From assembly GCF_000612845.1 (NCBI RefSeq), contig NZ_CCAT010000042.1, positions 1 through 59,235 on the forward strand: a DNA stretch of 59,235 nucleotides, in the 5' to 3' direction. Under the pieces are notes generated by a model, which was not told where the DNA came from, did no database searches, and saw nothing but the letters and a program-made list of their open reading frames with translations. Below, in pieces: positions 46,968 through 55,088 of this stretch; positions within the stretch are counted from its first letter, which is position 1; every line of letters starts with the position of its first letter. This DNA comes from Clostridium ihumii AP5 (lineage in GTDB: Bacteria > Bacillota > Clostridia > Clostridiales > Clostridiaceae). The position numbers and the translations under genes are program-made.

Positions 46968-47393
46968 TTAAAATTTACTTTGAATATTATAGAGTTTTTC
47001 TAATGCAACTAAATTATGCTTCCATTTTAAATATTTTTTTGCTTCATCATATGAACACCATTTATATTCTTCATGCTCATTTGATATTTTTATGTCTACA
47101 ATATTTTTAATTTTAACTGCAAAGCAATAGTCTTTCATCTCCATTAATTCACCATTCTTTGGTTCTTCATATTCAAATGTATAATTTAAATCTATAATAT
47201 CATCTACATTAACTATTCCTGTTTCTTCAAAAACTTCACGAATTACTGTGTCTCTTAATTCTTCTTTGTTTTCAACACCTCCTGAAACAGGCTGCCAATA
47301 ACCACTTCTTTCTGGTGTACGTTTTAAAATTAAAACATTAAAATATGGATTTAAACAAAAAACAAATGCTTGTACATTAGTTCTCTTTTTCAT
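46968..47393 (-). CDS. NUDIX hydrolase (dATP/dinucleoside pyrophosphatase-like)
   Basis: 141 residues. NUDIX box ENKEELRDTVIREVFEETG; the N-terminus (VQAFVFCLNPYFNVLILKR) and YWQPVSGG resemble NudB-type enzymes. It starts 2 bases after the preceding GNAT gene and is likely coupled to it. Substrate unknown. Confidence 0.87.
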   Translation of the reverse strand: MKKRTNVQAFVFCLNPYFNVLILKRTPERSGYWQPVSGGVENKEELRDTVIREVFEETGIVNVDDIIDLNYTFEYEEPKNGELMEMKDYCFAVKIKNIVDIKISNEHEEYKWCSYDEAKKYLKWKHNLVALEKLYNIQSKF

Positions 47394-47395
47394 AA

Positions 47396-47968
47396 TTATT
47401 TATCCTCACTATTATAATATTCTTCTTTAAGTATTGAATAATAACTACAATCAACTAAATTTCCTTCATTATTTCTAGCAATTTTTCTTAGTGTACCTTC
47501 ATAAGTTAAATTGCACTTTTTCATAACTTTTTCTGATGCAATATTGTTTACATCAAATCTAGCTGCTATACGCTTAAATCCTATTTCATTGAATCCAAAG
47601 TCAATTACTTTTAATAATGCTTCTGTCATAATCCCTCTATTCCAAAATGCCTCTCCAATACAATATCCTACCTCGCAATTTTCAGTATCATCATCAATCT
47701 CTAATAAAGTGATATTCCCAATAACACCCTTATATTCTTTTAACTCAATAGCCCAATTATACTGTTTTTCATTTTTATAACCATTTACCCAAAAGTCCAC
47801 AAGTTTTTTACTTGTTTCTATATTATTATGAGGTGTCCAAGATAAGTATTTTGTTACCTCACTATGCGATGACCAATTATTAAACATATCTATTGCATCA
47901 TCTTCTCTAAATCTTCTTAAAGTAAGTCTCTTAGTTTCTAAATTTTCTGTTCCCTTATGATTTAACAT
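47396..47968 (-). CDS. GNAT acetyltransferase, RimJ/RimL type
   Basis: 190 residues from the ATG after GAGGGATG (an upstream GTG is less likely). Motifs ETKRLTLRRFREDDAIDMFN, CEVGYCIGEAFWNRGIMTEA and FNEIGFKRIAARFD are typical. Part of a run of small acetyltransferase and NUDIX genes on one strand. Confidence 0.87.
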   Translation of the reverse strand: MLNHKGTENLETKRLTLRRFREDDAIDMFNNWSSHSEVTKYLSWTPHNNIETSKKLVDFWVNGYKNEKQYNWAIELKEYKGVIGNITLLEIDDDTENCEVGYCIGEAFWNRGIMTEALLKVIDFGFNEIGFKRIAARFDVNNIASEKVMKKCNLTYEGTLRKIARNNEGNLVDCSYYSILKEEYYNSEDK

Positions 47969-47992
47969 ATCAAACACATCCCTCTAATTTTT

Positions 47993-48439
47993 TCACAATA
48001 TCAATTTATATATACAATGTCTACATATTCCATCATACCATGCAAAATAATCCTTAGGCACATCAGTTATTTCTTTTAAAATTCCACCTAATCTTTCAAT
48101 TATTCTTCTTGATGCATAATTAAATTCATTACATGTTATATAAATAAAATCCATACCATGTTCTTTTGCTATGTTTAAAACTAATTTAGACGCATGAAAT
48201 GAATATGAATGCCCTCTAAAACTTTTATCAATTTCATATCCAATATTTCCGTTATAGTATGAATCATAATTCTCTCCTATTCTTATACTTATTTTACCAA
48301 TATTTTTATTTGATTTATTTTCATATATATCATAATAATAAAATGGCAATAAATTTTTATCTCCTTTAGACTTTTCAATTATTTTTAAATGAACTATATC
48401 ATTTTCTAATTCATCAAACTTAGATATAAATTCAAACAT
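47993..48439 (-). CDS. GNAT-family acetyltransferase
   Basis: 148 residues. GNAT fold suggested by IGKISIRIGENYDSYY, GNIGYEIDKSFRGHSYSFHA (acetyl-CoA loop) and ITCNEFNYASRRIIERLGG. The usual Q/RxxGxG/A loop is changed (RGHSYS), so CoA binding may be atypical. Substrate unknown. Confidence 0.75.
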   Translation of the reverse strand: MFEFISKFDELENDIVHLKIIEKSKGDKNLLPFYYYDIYENKSNKNIGKISIRIGENYDSYYNGNIGYEIDKSFRGHSYSFHASKLVLNIAKEHGMDFIYITCNEFNYASRRIIERLGGILKEITDVPKDYFAWYDGICRHCIYKLIL

Positions 48440-48450
48440 TCTACTTTCCC

Positions 48451-48873
48451 CTAATCTTCTACATAATCTGTTTTGAAAGGATATCTTGAATATGCTGTTT
48501 TATGTTTTTTAAAACTTAATTTCTTATAAAATTCTTCATTTCCAAAAGTTGAAGTTAAGTGAATTGGAATATTATCATTACCTTTTAATAATTCATTCAT
48601 TACTCCTCTTCCTATACCTTTTTTTTGATATTCAGGTAATACCCCCACATCAAATATAGCACCATAGCATACTCCGTCTGATATCATTCTTCCAGCACCA
48701 ACTAATTTTTCTTTATCCCAAGCAGTTACAACCTTATAACTGCTTTCAAATGCAATTTTAATTTTTTCATATTCATTATTGTTTATAAATCTTTTTAACA
48801 ATCCTACTCTCTCATACAATTCACAAAGTTTATCCCACTGAATTTCATCTAATGATACTTTATAAATAATCAT
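48451..48873 (-). CDS. GNAT-family acetyltransferase
   Basis: 140 residues from the ATG after AAGGAGTATTTC; an upstream in-frame ATG lies inside the neighbouring gene. Classic motif A: IFDVGVLPEYQKKGIGRGVM, then STFGNEEFYKKLSFKK. Substrate unknown. It follows the NUDIX gene by about 25 bases. Confidence 0.87.
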   Translation of the reverse strand: MIIYKVSLDEIQWDKLCELYERVGLLKRFINNNEYEKIKIAFESSYKVVTAWDKEKLVGAGRMISDGVCYGAIFDVGVLPEYQKKGIGRGVMNELLKGNDNIPIHLTSTFGNEEFYKKLSFKKHKTAYSRYPFKTDYVED

Positions 48874-48899
48874 GAAATACTCCTTATACATATTTATTA

Positions 48900-49340
48900 T
48901 TAAATTCTGTTTAAGACAGCTTGTTCTACAGCCCATTTTTGATGTTCTAAATACATTTTACTATTCAAATCACTTATAGAAATCCATTCAAACTTATGAT
49001 TTTTTTCTATAGGATCTTTTATTTTTTCTTTCAAATTTGCACTATAAAAATATCCTATTGGGTGAAAATAATCTCCTTTATCCTCTGACAAACAATATTT
49101 ATCTGCTTTACATAAAATTTCTTTTACTTCTACATCATAACCAGTTTCTTCAATGCACTCTCTTTTAAGACATTCTTCATGATTTTCTTTATACTTTATT
49201 CCACCACCAATAAGAAAATTACCCTTATTTGTTCTTACTGTTGCTACATTTCCTTCATTATTAAAAATAATGGCATAAACACCCTCTCTGTCTCTATACA
49301 CTTCATTTTCTAACTTAATTCCAAAGGTTTTTGTTAACAT
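48900..49340 (-). CDS. NUDIX hydrolase
   Basis: 146 residues from the ATG after GGAGATGAGGGTT. NUDIX box IKYKENHEECLKRECIEETG. First gene of the run NUDIX-GNAT-GNAT-GNAT-NUDIX. Substrate unknown. Confidence 0.86.
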   Translation of the reverse strand: MLTKTFGIKLENEVYRDREGVYAIIFNNEGNVATVRTNKGNFLIGGGIKYKENHEECLKRECIEETGYDVEVKEILCKADKYCLSEDKGDYFHPIGYFYSANLKEKIKDPIEKNHKFEWISISDLNSKMYLEHQKWAVEQAVLNRI

Positions 49341-49437
49341 AACCCTCATCTCCAATGCCTATGATACTTTTTATAAATAAATTTTTTTGATTGTTTACTA
49401 GTTCTTATTCATATCTTATTTCTTTTTAAAATTATGC

Positions 49438-49552
49438 TATAGAGTTCCAAATTTAAAGTAATGTCTTTCTCAATTGAAAAACTTTTTTCTTTTCCTACTA
49501 CCATTCTAATTTAATATTTGAATAATTTCATTTTTCACCTTGGAACCCTATA
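49438..49552 (+). repeat. TATAGGG-ended repeat, type A, short complete copy
   Basis: Runs from tatagagttccaaatttaaa to cttggaaccctata, so both inverted ends are visible on one 115-base element. Its end abuts the type B copy, forming the palindrome ggaaccctatatagggtttc. Confidence 0.65.
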
Positions 49553-49709
49553 TAGGGTTTCAAGTTCATCTTTAAAATTATTGCTTCAAAAATTTGGACA
49601 CCCTCAAGAGTGAGACTAGCTCCGAATCATTTTAAAGTAAGCATTTCTTTTAAAAGCGATATATTTACAGCTTTAAAAATAGTTTTGAATTCGAGCTTGT
49701 TTCCCTATA
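49551..49709 (+). repeat. TATAGGG-ended intergenic repeat, type B
   Basis: From tatagggtttcaagttcatc to gagcttgtttccctata. Very close to 41281-41440 throughout, in the same orientation. Noncoding. Confidence 0.75.
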
Positions 49710-49734
49710 TCCTCTTTCTTTTTAAAATTATACT

Positions 49735-49770
49735 AAAGAACACTTTTAATTCCTGTTAAAAGTGTTCTTT
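49735..49770 (-). terminator. Terminator after the HD-domain gene
   Basis: aaagaacacttttaa / ttaaaagtgttcttt is a perfect 15-base stem about 18 bases past the stop. Confidence 0.85.
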
Positions 49771-49787
49771 GATAAATAACTTATTTT

Positions 49788-50408
49788 CTACTTAAATGTA
49801 TTTTCCTTCACATTTGGTAGTACATCATAAATTGATTTTCTCATCTTGTTTTCTAAATATTCCTTATTTTCAAAAGTTGATTTCCATCTTGGTATTGTAT
49901 ATTCATTAAACCCACCTCTAAGTGTGGTATCTACAAGTCTTTTTTCAATTAGACAATGCCCACTTGGTAATGATATATAATCACATAACTTTATCAATTT
50001 ATCATAATCTGATTCTTTCTCTCTACTTAAATATTCAGTTACAAACTTATGTTCTTCTTCTGTTCCATCCCATCTTCCAACAATAATAACTTCATTATCA
50101 AGCTCAAAAGATGTATGGCTTAAACAAATTTTTCCTGCCATTTCATATCCATTTTCTTTTAAATATTTAAATCCATCAAATCCATGCCTCATGCCATGTA
50201 TACCCTCTCTTCTACCTATATCATGTAGAAGTCCTAAAATATAAGCAAGTTCTGAATCTAATTCTTCTATTTCCTCTGCTATAAGCCTTGCTGACTCTGC
50301 TACATTAATAGAATGTTCAAACCATGGACCTGGATTTAAATCCTTAGCTTCATTTAACATACTCATTGCTTCTTCCTTTGTTGGTACCCCATTAATACAA
50401 TAATTCAT
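49788..50408 (-). CDS. HD-domain phosphohydrolase
   Basis: 206 residues. Metal-binding HD motif in YILGLLHDIGRREGIHGMRH, with an upstream His in FEHSINVAESARLIAEE and a later DYISLPSGH. HD proteins hydrolyse nucleotides or cyclic nucleotides; this subgroup is uncharacterised. AGGGAGAATTTATT precedes the ATG. Confidence 0.85.
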   Translation of the reverse strand: MNYCINGVPTKEEAMSMLNEAKDLNPGPWFEHSINVAESARLIAEEIEELDSELAYILGLLHDIGRREGIHGMRHGFDGFKYLKENGYEMAGKICLSHTSFELDNEVIIVGRWDGTEEEHKFVTEYLSREKESDYDKLIKLCDYISLPSGHCLIEKRLVDTTLRGGFNEYTIPRWKSTFENKEYLENKMRKSIYDVLPNVKENTFK

Positions 50409-50568
50409 AATAAATTCTCCCTAATTTATATAAATACTTAATACTTATTTAGTTATATTTCATATATTGATTCTTATAATTTTAAAATAAACAATTATCT
50501 TCAAATCAACATGTTTAAAGCTAAAAAGTATTTTAAAATTCACTACTATTAATTTAAATTTTTATGTT

Positions 50569-51033
50569 TCACATATTTCCTTTTCCTGAAATATGTTCAA
50601 TATCTATTTTAATAACTCTTGTTTTAGCACAAGAGTTTATAATATATTCTTTTCCTTTTTCTACATAATCTTCAGCATATTTTTTTATTAATTCTAGAAG
50701 CACTTCATTTTTTTCATTATCATTAACTTCACTTGCTATTCCAAACACTATAACGCTTTCATATTTGAAAGTAAATTTCTCTGGAATAAGCTTAGTGTCT
50801 CCAACAACACAAAATGATACTTTATCATTACATAATATGTTTTCTAGTTTCTTCCCTTCTATTGCACAATGAAAATATATTGAATCATTCTTATATACAT
50901 AACTTATAGGCACTCCATATGGATATCCATTACTATCAACTGTAGATAGAACACCATGGTCACACTTTTTTAATAACTCCATGGCTTCTTTATTTTTTAT
51001 TTCTTTATCTTTTCTTCTCATTTTTTTTAACAC
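50569..51033 (-). CDS. NimA-like pyridoxamine 5-phosphate oxidase-family protein
   Basis: 154 residues from a GTG after AAAGGATG. Split-barrel flavin protein: LKKCDHGVLSTVDSNGYPYG, SIYFHCAIEGKKLENILCND and VSFCVVGDTKL match the NimA/5-nitroimidazole reductase-like family. Resistance activity cannot be assumed. An ATG at 51021 is a possible alternative start. Confidence 0.85.
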   Translation of the reverse strand: MLKKMRRKDKEIKNKEAMELLKKCDHGVLSTVDSNGYPYGVPISYVYKNDSIYFHCAIEGKKLENILCNDKVSFCVVGDTKLIPEKFTFKYESVIVFGIASEVNDNEKNEVLLELIKKYAEDYVEKGKEYIINSCAKTRVIKIDIEHISGKGNM

Positions 51034-51328
51034 AATACATCCTTTCTTTTTATAATAATTACAGTATATAACTATTTTTTAGTTTCTATAACTTTCAATG
51101 TATTTATTTATGATATTTTTCAACTTTTGAATTTATAGTTACATACATTATATTACCTTTATATTCTATTTATTTCAATATTTTTACATAAAATCTTACT
51201 TTTTTATCTTATAATTGAAAATACGCTATAACTATTAGCAATGTCATATTCAAAAGCATTTATATGTTTAGAAATATTTAGATTAAAAACTAAAGAGCAA
51301 ATATAAAATATTATAAATGAATTCTCTT

Positions 51329-51661
51329 TTATTCAAATAATTCATTTAATATAGGTATCACATTAATTAATGGTTCTTCATAAGGATGTATTTTCCTTAT
51401 TACTTCAAGTGCTTTCTTAACATATTGACTTCTACATCTTAATTCCATTTTGCACTCTCTCCCTTCACAAATTTCACCTATTTCGCCTTGAAAAGGGGTA
51501 GCATCTTTTAATGGTCTCCAATATCCTCTAACATCTGTTATTGATATAACATTATCATAATATCCAACCTTGCATGCATTTACATTGTTAAGCTCATTTC
51601 TTAATTCTGTTATATATTCCTCTGGAACATATATTTCAATTTTTACTTCTTTAAACTCCAT
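51329..51661 (-). CDS. Stand-alone YqfO/CutA-like domain protein
   Basis: 110 residues. The ferredoxin-like fold seen as an insert in Nif3/YqfO proteins: VKIEIYVPEEYITELRNEL, YDNVISITDVRGYWRPLKDA, and KALEVIRKIHPYEEPLINVI. Such domains form trimers like CutA/PII; function unknown. GGAGATGATAATAG precedes the ATG. The roughly 295 bases between it and the next gene downstream of the NimA-like start hold nothing recognised. Confidence 0.8.
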   Translation of the reverse strand: MEFKEVKIEIYVPEEYITELRNELNNVNACKVGYYDNVISITDVRGYWRPLKDATPFQGEIGEICEGRECKMELRCRSQYVKKALEVIRKIHPYEEPLINVIPILNELFE

Positions 51662-51736
51662 CTATTATCATCTCCAATTATATTCCTAAATCCAAATTAA
51701 AATTCTCTCTCTTGATATTTTTAAAATTTCTTATTA

Positions 51737-51919
51737 TTAACATATATTCAACCTACTTATATTTTTATAAACCTCCATAACTATTTCATTTTTAATTTCT
51801 GATGAAATCCATCCATATCCAACAGCTAACGAATACAATCTCTTCCTCATATTAGCACTAGCAAAAATATCTTTATCTAAAATCTCACCTATATTTATAT
51901 ACTTACTTAAATCGTCTAT
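51737..51919 (-). pseudogene. C-terminal gene fragment beside the insertion sequence
   Basis: An open stretch of about 60 codons reads LSKYINIGEILDKDIFASAN, then MRKRLYSLAVGYGWIS, ending SRLNIC and stop. No start or ribosome site exists; an in-frame stop lies just upstream. It seems to be the 3-prime end of a lost gene near the IS element. Family not recognised. Confidence 0.45.
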
Positions 51920-52084
51920 TTATACTCTATAACCCCAAAATTACATATAATTAATATAACTTTTGAATTTCAGGTGCATATCTATTTTGTTAACCTTTTC
52001 TATAAATCCATAATTAACAATGATTGTCGGATGGCTCCCCGCTAATTGGACATAATTAACTTATGCTAGTATATACTTAGATTT

Positions 52085-53023
52085 TTAAGCACACCTTAAC
52101 TTGTTAAGATAATATTGATGCGGGGAGATATATCCAATTGAGGAATGAATTCTTTCATTGTTATATCTATAAACAAAATCATTTACATCATTACGTATTT
52201 CATCTAAACTCCAATATATGCTGCCAGTAAGACATTCATCTTGTAGATATCTATGATATGATTCGATAAAAGCATTATAATTCGGGCTTCTAACAGGTAT
52301 TCTTTCATGCAAAACATTTTCATCAAGGCATGATTTTTCAAAGGTACCACTAATAAATTGACTACCATTATCCGTACGGATGACTAGTCCATTTGGATTA
52401 TCTTTGATACCTCTAGAGTATAAACCCTGAATTAAAACCTTTTTAGCAACTTCACCAGTTGCAGATAAATCTATTGATGTGCTTACAATTTCTCTATCAA
52501 ATACATCTATTATAGAAGTTATATACGCAGTTTTCTTTGTTCCTGCTATGAATGCATACTTTATGTCCATTTGCCATAACTGGTTTGATTTTGTTACTGC
52601 TCTGCTTTCTCATACACGAGATACTCGTTTTAGAGTACGTTTTCTATCTGTATCTAGCAAACTTAGGTTTTTCATTAACCTTCTAACTTTCTTCTTGTTA
52701 ATTTTGATATTGTAATTGTTTCTTAAAACAACAGTAACCTTTTTATAGCCATAGAACTTACTAGTTTTTTGAGACTTGATTTTAACTATATAGTTTTGTA
52801 TATCTAAGTCATTAATTTTTATTCCATTAAAGCTATAGCTAAATCCAGGAATCCTACGGCCTGTATTAGCGTAGCTTCTCTGATCTTTTTCTTGCTTTAC
52901 TTTATAATAATAAGACGACTTAGATACTTCTAGAATATTTAGTACAGTAATAACTTTATAGCCTAATTTTATCCATTTATGAGCAATTACAATTCTATCA
53001 TCTAGCGTTGGCTGTTTTTTTTT
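52085..53023 (-). pseudogene. IS3-family transposase orfB, interrupted by a TGA
   Basis: The frame enters by -1 slippage from orfA and runs through the helical region (WIKLGYKVITVLNILEVSKS, then FYGYKKVTVVLRNNYNIKIN) to a TGA at 52610-52612. It continues without shift into the DDE integrase core from MDIKYAF at 52570: DVFDREIVST, RTDNGSQFISG, and ESYHRYLQDECLTG with the final Glu. One stop codon thus breaks an otherwise whole transposase. Confidence 0.8.
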
Positions 53024-53307
53024 AGAAGATCTTCAAGTATTGCTATTTTTAATTTTAGCTCTTCATTTTCACCTTTAAACTTTTGATATTCCTTTTTATA
53101 GTTAGGTACAATTTCACCTTCCTTCGGATTCTTTGGTTTTAAGGTTTGAGAATATCTACGATAATTATTAACCCAAGTACTTAATTGAACAGGATTAATA
53201 TCGTATTTTTTAGCTATTAAAATATTACTACCAGATTCAAGAACTTCTTTAACATAAGCAACTCTTTGCTCTTCTGAAAAAGTTCTTTTAAAAACAACTT
53301 TTGACAT
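53002..53307 (-). CDS. IS3-family transposase orfA
   Basis: 101 residues. Helix-turn-helix (EEQRVAYVKEVLESGSNILI, then KKYDINPVQLSTWVNNYRRY) followed by a leucine-zipper-like coil (EYQKFKGENEELKLKIAILE). GGAGGGTTACAAT precedes the ATG. It ends just past the A-run where ribosomes would shift into orfB. Confidence 0.88.
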   Translation of the reverse strand: MSKVVFKRTFSEEQRVAYVKEVLESGSNILIAKKYDINPVQLSTWVNNYRRYSQTLKPKNPKEGEIVPNYKKEYQKFKGENEELKLKIAILEDLLKKNSQR

Positions 53308-53460
53308 ATTGTAACCCTCCTAATTTCATTAATATAATTGTAAATATTTAAATTAACTTTGTCCAATGTAATTAAGGGGGCTATAAGTTGTTAATTGTTC
53401 ATCGTTAATCGTTAATTTTCATATAATTTATCAACTGAAACATGAATAACTTAAAAGTTA

Positions 53461-53580
53461 AACTTGGATTGCTATAAGAGTGAAACTAGATCAAAAACGC
53501 CTTAAAATAAAGCATAATTTTGAAATCAATATATTTACAGTTAGAAAAATAGTTTTAAATTCGAGCTTGTTTTCCTATAT
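53461..53580 (+). repeat. TATAGGG-type repeat, type B, truncated
   Basis: Shares aacttggattgctataagag, atatttacagttagaaaaat and ttcgagcttgttttcctata with the other type B copies but lacks their left end. A type A-like stretch (gttaattgttcatcgttaat) separates it from the IS element. Confidence 0.6.
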
Positions 53581-53658
53581 AATACCATGAATTTATATTG
53601 TTATATAATAATTACATTTGTATTAATTTATAAGTTTATTTTTTAATATTAAAATTTT

Positions 53659-53699
53659 ATAAAATAATAATTATTATTTGTTGATAATTATTATTTTAT
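53659..53699 (+). promoter_or_regulatory. Large A/T inverted repeat overlapping the rubrerythrin promoter
   Basis: A perfect 16-base inverted repeat (ataaaataataattat / ataattattattttat, 9-base gap). It contains PerR-like aataattatt blocks and covers the -35 hexamer of the rubrerythrin promoter, so peroxide-responsive repression by PerR is plausible. Confidence 0.5.
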
Positions 53700-53709
53700 G
53701 CTTTATAAT
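53681..53709 (+). promoter_or_regulatory. Probable promoter of the rubrerythrin gene
   Basis: TTGATA, 17-base spacer, TATAAT, about 80 bases before the start codon. Confidence 0.65.
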
Positions 53710-53789
53710 AAATATTGTAAGGACGAAAGATTAATAAAACATTATAAATTATAAATAAAAAAAGTATTGAATTTTGAGGAGGATATATT

Positions 53790-54332
53790 ATGAAAAAATT
53801 TGTTTGTACAGTTTGTGGTTATATTCATGAAGGAGAAAGTGCACCAGAAATTTGCCCAGTTTGTAAAGTAGGTGCTGATAAATTTGTTGAAAAGAGCGAT
53901 ACTATGGTTTTTGCTGATGAGCATAGAATAGGAATTGCTAAAGATATAGATCCTGAAGTTATTGAAGGTTTAAGAGCTAATTTTATTGGGGAATGTACTG
54001 AAGTTGGTATGTACATTGCTATGAGTCGTCAAGCTGATAGAGAAGGTTTCCCTGAAGTTGCTGAAGCTTATAAGAGAATAGCATGGGAAGAAGCTGAACA
54101 TGCTGCCAAATTTGCTGAAATTTTAGGAGAAGTTGTTGTAGCTGATACTAAAGCTAATTTACAAGCTAGAGTTGATGCTGAACATGGAGCTTGTCAAGGT
54201 AAAAAGGATTTAGCAACACTTGCTAAAAAATTAAATTTAGATGCTATTCATGATACTGTTCATGAAATGTGTAAAGATGAAGCTAGACACGGTTGTGCTT
54301 TTAATGGTCTATTAAATAGACATTTTAAATAA
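53790..54332 (+). CDS. Reverse rubrerythrin (rubredoxin domain first)
   Basis: 180 residues. The N-terminal rubredoxin part has FVCTVCGY and ICPVCKVG (two CxxC iron ligand pairs). The ferritin-like diiron domain follows ([45 protein letters not shown]). This domain order defines reverse rubrerythrins, known in clostridia as peroxide and oxygen reductases taking electrons from NADH via rubredoxin reductase. A strong GGAGG site and a PerR-like operator precede it. Base and codon use are richer in G/C than its neighbours, fitting high expression. Confidence 0.95.
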   Translation: MKKFVCTVCGYIHEGESAPEICPVCKVGADKFVEKSDTMVFADEHRIGIAKDIDPEVIEGLRANFIGECTEVGMYIAMSRQADREGFPEVAEAYKRIAWEEAEHAAKFAEILGEVVVADTKANLQARVDAEHGACQGKKDLATLAKKLNLDAIHDTVHEMCKDEARHGCAFNGLLNRHFK

Positions 54333-54350
54333 ATTTAATTCATCTTCCTA

Positions 54351-54386
54351 AAAATACGCTTAATCATATGATTAAGCGTATTTTTT
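54351..54386 (+). terminator. Terminator of the rubrerythrin gene
   Basis: aaaatacgcttaatc / gattaagcgtatttt is a perfect palindrome around catatg, followed by a T-run. Confidence 0.9.
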
Positions 54387-54411
54387 ATAACTATATAATT
54401 GAAGTTTATCT

Positions 54412-54577
54412 TTAATTTTTTATTGTAAATACATCTAATTCTTCTCTCATATTATATTTCATATCAATTAAAATATGAGGTGACTTTGTAACATTCTTAC
54501 TTAAAATATTAGTTTGCTCAGCTGCAAATAATATTTTTTCTTATGAAGCCGTAACTTCTTTGAATATAGATAGTAGA
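54412..54577 (-). pseudogene. Possible remnant of a methyl-accepting chemotaxis protein end
   Basis: The frame reads FKEVTAS, stop, EKILFAAEQTNILSKNV and ends DVFTIKN. The VTAS...AAEQTN pattern recalls the conserved tail of chemotaxis transducers, but with an internal stop and no start. Weak similarity only. Confidence 0.3.
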
Positions 54578-54602
54578 TCAAAAATACTAAATCCACCTTC
54601 CT

Positions 54603-54731
54603 GATTCTATCTACTCTTCTTTTTATAATGGCTACAACTCAAATGCTAAAATTAAATTAGATGATGAGTGGATAAAGTTTTCAAAACTTATGGACATGTC
54701 CACTATGCTAACATTAATTTTTTCCTTATAA
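54603..54731 (+). pseudogene. Gene remnant, C-terminal end
   Basis: An open stretch reads DSIYSSFYNGYNSNAKIKLD followed by WIKFSKLMDMSTMLTLIFSL and stop, with no start codon. The FYNGY and W.K....D pattern is reminiscent of the end of aminoglycoside phosphotransferase-like kinases; this is a guess. It lies in a decayed patch with the fragment at 54412. Confidence 0.3.
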
Positions 54732-54774
54732 TTTTGGTTGTATTTAATTATCTTACATACTGTAATTGCTAAGT

Positions 54775-54963
54775 TCATTTTTTATCAATTTTTGTATTTG
54801 TAACAATTGGTTTCCCATTAGAATCAAAAAGCACAGACAGTCCTCCTGAAGTTCCATTACTAACATATAAATAATTAACACCTGTTTTATTATCTACGAT
54901 AACTCTAAAAGATTCTATCATACCTTCAATTTCAGTTACACTAAATCTCTTTTTATTCACCAT
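54775..54963 (-). CDS. DUF6440 family small protein
   Basis: 62 residues. The block IVDNKTGVNYLYVSNGTSGG followed by LSVLFDSNGKPI matches the DUF6440 family of small proteins with unknown function, often carried on mobile or accessory regions. GGATGGTGAT precedes the ATG. Confidence 0.78.
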   Translation of the reverse strand: MVNKKRFSVTEIEGMIESFRVIVDNKTGVNYLYVSNGTSGGLSVLFDSNGKPIVTNTKIDKK

Positions 54964-54990
54964 ATCACCATCCTATAAATTCTATCATTC

Positions 54991-55018
54991 AGCTATAAAT
55001 CAATTTATGATTTATAGC
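54991..55018. other. Short AT-rich hairpin
   Basis: agctataaatca / tgatttatagct is a perfect 12-base stem between the DUF6440 and ABC-F genes. Tails are not T-rich enough to call a terminator firmly; it could end the ABC-F transcript. Confidence 0.4.
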
Positions 55019-55088
55019 TTAAGTTTATTCATATAAAACTATATTAAAGTCTATCTAAAATTTATATTCTTACAATGATATATACCTT

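Larger units (their letters stand above)
52031..53383 (-). mobile_element. IS3-family insertion sequence, damaged
   Basis: About 1.35 kb with imperfect inverted ends (left tggctccccgctaattggac, right complement tagcccccttaattacattg). It carries an IS3-type orfA and an orfB that needs a -1 frameshift at an A9 run (53015-53023) and contains one in-frame TGA. No clear target-site duplication is seen. It appears inserted next to, or into, a TATAGGG-type repeat. Confidence 0.8.
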
